A stretch of 64,000 nt of DNA from Acanthaster planci (Eukaryota > Echinodermata > Asteroidea > Valvatida > Acanthasteridae): NCBI RefSeq assembly GCF_001949145.1, contig NW_019091373.1:2046987-2110986 (forward strand). The letters are read 5' to 3'. The notes below the pieces were generated by a model that worked only from the letters and a program-made list of their open reading frames with translations, was not told the DNA's origin and ran no database searches. Each line of letters begins with the position of its first letter. Position 1 is the first letter of the stretch. Positions 60,731 to 64,000 of the stretch are shown here, in pieces. The position numbers and the translations under genes are program-made.

Positions 60731-63700
60731 TTGTTATTATTATTATTTTCTGTGGGAGGGATTTTAAAGATGTTGCCATGGATTTCAGCAAAGTAAGAAG
60801 CACAGCTACATGCCGAATGGTCACAGTGAGTAGCCTGGTCTATATGTAACAACCCCCCCATATCTTGTCCACCAGTCAGCAAAACCTCTGGTAATCAACA
60901 TCTCATCAGATGTTGCATAAAGGTCAACTGCCAGTACCAGGTGAGGTTTGGACACCCGCTTTGATTACCAATTTCTCCCTCTTTTTTTTTTTTTGCACAA
61001 GCAGAAGAAGAAATCACATGTACCCTCAGAAGGCGATCACTTTCTCTTGTCGCTGTTGCTCCTGGTAAGGTTATCAAAAACAACGGACTGGGCTGACCTC
61101 TGTCAGCGTCACTGGCCAATTTGGACAAAATGCCCTTGCCGTGGGCTCATTCAGGGAAGGCAGATGGGGGAGAGAGGTCCGGCTAGCGAGGGACTGGGCA
61201 AAGAGGAGAAACTGAGAGAGTGCAAAATGGCAAATTAGCCTGGGAGAACTGGACTGATGAGAGAAAATGGGATAAGAATCACGTGAATACGTAATTATGG
61301 CCTGCCAGAGGACACCAAGGCTATGCGTGTAATATCCGAGTGTGACTTCAAACTGAAAGGTTAATGCATAGGCCTACCCTTTTTTGCTAGGACACACTAA
61401 AGGTCAACACTTTCTCATCATTCATTTTTGACATTTAACTCAAGAATCCCTATTATGTACTTATTTTGTTTAGACTGTAGACTGGCCCAGTGCGGGTTTT
61501 ATGAAAGGGTTTCCTTCAAGCTTGTCTGGCAAGGCTGGGACACAGACAGCAAATTATACAGAAATGGACTTTACACACCCTTAGGGTACGTATGTTCATT
61601 GATTGCTATTGTAGCCATGTACCAAATGTTGGCTGAGTAAGCAGGACCATAATTGATCTAATTCCACTTATTTTTCTTTGTATGTGGAGAGGACTATTGA
61701 TATATAACTCCATTATTTCACAGAAATACTGCAGACACAAACTGCAAACATGGTTCAAGCAAAAAGTAGCCAAGCATTGATATATACAGAACAAAAACAT
61801 GGACATCGCATCTTCATTGTTGCTGTCTGACAGAGCTATATGTAAGTGTGTTTGCCCCTAGGGTTCATTAGTGTGTTACACAGAGGACCGTGAGTGATAA
61901 AGAAGTGGTTTTTGTTCTTTCTCGAGCAAGAAGAGAGTTCAATTGACGTGTGGTGGGCCGCTTTGCAATCAATATGTTCTGCATTTGGCAGGCAGGTCTG
62001 ACTGCATCTGCCGCTGACATTCTGAGGTCAGAAGAATAGTTTGCGATCGTCTGGGAAGTCGCATACACAAGCGATCATTGTGGAAATGCTTGCTCAGAGT
62101 AACAGCCGGACAGATACAGAGGGCCAATGAAGCCTAGCACGTGGTCATTTGAGAACAAACAGTTTCAAACCAGAACCCACCAGTAGTGTCTGAAACCTCT
62201 TGCTGTGCAAAATGTTGTCAAGGAACGCAGAGATTGGAGGTACCTCAGTCACACTAGTGTCACTATTGGGAAGGCTTGGTCTCCTCTCTTCAGGAAATTA
62301 ATTATCTTGTTATTTGAAAGCCGCAAAGAAAAGACATCAAGTTCCAGCCACTTCTTCCATTTCGGGTTTTGACAAAGCAACCACTGGCTGAATTCAGAGT
62401 ACACACCAACTGAAGAGCTGAACAAACAGACAGCATCCCCCACAAATGTAATATGACATCAAATCACTCTCGGCCATGGTGAACAAACAATAGCATCCAC
62501 AGGGACATAGAGAGATGTTGTAAAAGGATGTTTGTAAGAGCCCGGTGCTCATTTGTTGCAGGCTAGGCGGAGGGGATTCTAATAACCCAAGGCCCCACAA
62601 CACCAAGTAGACGACCTGAGCCTTGCCTCGAGGGGGTCCCAGGCTGGATGACCAGGGACTGCAGGATACCGGGAGGGAGTGTGCAGGTTATGTTAACCTC
62701 ATTAAAGCCTGCCTGCAGAGTGCGACCACAACAACGTGTTGCTGGCCACACTAATCACACTGATGTTCGTTATGCGGCGCAGCTGCCTGCATGCGTGTGG
62801 ATATACACCGTCCGCTAATCTGCCAGCCTTCCGTGCGAGGTATATTAATTGCACTCCCCGTTTCTCCCTATTGCTGGCTTTAAGAGGGTCCTTAAAAACT
62901 CTGCGTGCCGAAGATCCATTTGCCAACATTTTATCTAGTCACGCTACCGCAATTAAACCCCACACTTAATTACGGCAAACCCATTATTCCGCAGCACGAC
63001 ACAATTTGCCTTTAAACCACTTTAGGCCAGTTTTTTGCTGGAAACTGTCCCACGACAAATAGATATAACTAAAAAGGTCCCCAAAATATTTCTGAACTAC
63101 TTCATTCGAGCCAAGTGTTGACCGTAATTGATAACTAGGATTATGCCAATGTAGTATTTAAGAATCTTATACATAGAGAATTAATGACTTTTTTATAGTG
63201 TTGCGTCTCAGAGTTGTGTACTTGCAAAACTCTATACATATGAAATCAACCAATTCAATCATAATACACAGGCTTATACTGCACACAATGCACCATTTGT
63301 TCCATTTTCAACAAGATTGCTTTTAATACAGCAATTTGAAATGATTAAAAGCTGTTCTCTGCTCTCTATGGTAGTTATTTATACCCCTGGGTAAAGAAAG
63401 GCAATTGCAATAAAGTGTCTTGCCTGTCAACACAAACACAACAGCCCACACGGGTAGCACAGTCCACTTTTCAGGAACTGCACACGAGCGCACACCCTTA
63501 AATGGTTTCCTCCAAAATAGATTCATCAATTCAAGCAAAATCAACAAATCAACCAGATTTAATTTCATAATATAAATAAATTATATATATATATGAATAA
63601 ATTCAGATGATAATAATTTGAATTTAGAATATATGATGTTCCAAGATAACCACTCAATGAGAGAGAAACATTTACAGAAAGGTTGAAGTAAATACAAGTA

Positions 63701-64000
63701 CAATGCCATGAAAAAATGAAAGTCTGAACAAGTTTAATACATTGCAGGCACGTAAGACTGAAAAGGATTATGCAATCTGAATCTCGTCAAACTTTGGGGT
63801 ATTTGGCCTACCAATTTCTGTGTCATCAAAGTACCTTGATCAATGAAACTTTGTTCAACTGCACTTGTTGAAAACAAAGAGCAGCTGGACCTGAATACAT
63901 GCTGAAAACGGCTCTTACATGCTTGAATATGGACATTCTCTAAAGTGAAAGGATTTGGTATAAGTACCTTTGTGGAGTTTTTTCTAAATATCTGCCATGA
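60731..64000. other. Intergenic, no gene seen
   Basis: No coding exon is supported. The 62690-63000 stretch is rich in homeodomain-like cores. A short (TA)n tract lies near 63578-63593. Confidence 0.45.

Overview
The window is intron-rich animal nuclear DNA: GT-AG introns, AT-rich intergenic sequence, TACATGTACA-type microsatellites, LINE, SINE and MITE debris, and no operons or prokaryotic signals. Gene content (ERMARD, TIMM50, a beta-adrenergic-like receptor) and the repeat style suggest a marine invertebrate, most likely an invertebrate deuterostome (echinoderm, hemichordate or amphioxus). The species cannot be fixed from sequence alone. One assembly gap of 79 N lies at 15026-15104.

Three protein-coding genes are supported. 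(1) On the minus strand at 1-213 is the first coding exon of a class A aminergic GPCR, which leaves the window at base 1. (2) On the minus strand at 20460-37002 is a complete 16-exon ERMARD gene. I rebuilt it by exon phase and splice sites; it gives an open frame of 670 codons plus stop, including a 27-nt microexon. (3) On the plus strand at 38006-51427 is a complete 9-exon TIMM50 gene of 405 codons, encoding the presequence-receptor subunit of the TIM23 mitochondrial import translocase. ERMARD and TIMM50 are head to head, about 1.0 kb apart between start codons, so a shared promoter region is likely.

The rest is intron and intergenic sequence with many mobile elements. There are three TTAA-flanked piggyBac-type non-autonomous elements (34893, 39638, 52038). 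A dispersed repeat with an internal hairpin is present in three copies (3764, 35866, 51683), and the third copy is split by a piggyBac-type insertion. A 250-290 bp MITE-like family has two copies (22554, 60445). Other content is a 150 bp dispersed repeat pair (10001, 54659), a 155 bp pair inside TIMM50 introns, tRNA-derived SINEs, three LINE 3' ends, and several minisatellites.

No new multi-gene system is apparent. The most interesting points are the two R-x4-H (HEPN-like) motifs kept in ERMARD, the ERMARD microexon, the head-to-head gene pair, the nested transposon stratigraphy, and a LINE tail made of two unrelated minisatellites whose units are each self-complementary. Stretches described as empty are ones where I saw no convincing coding or RNA signal by eye; untranslated exons there cannot be excluded.
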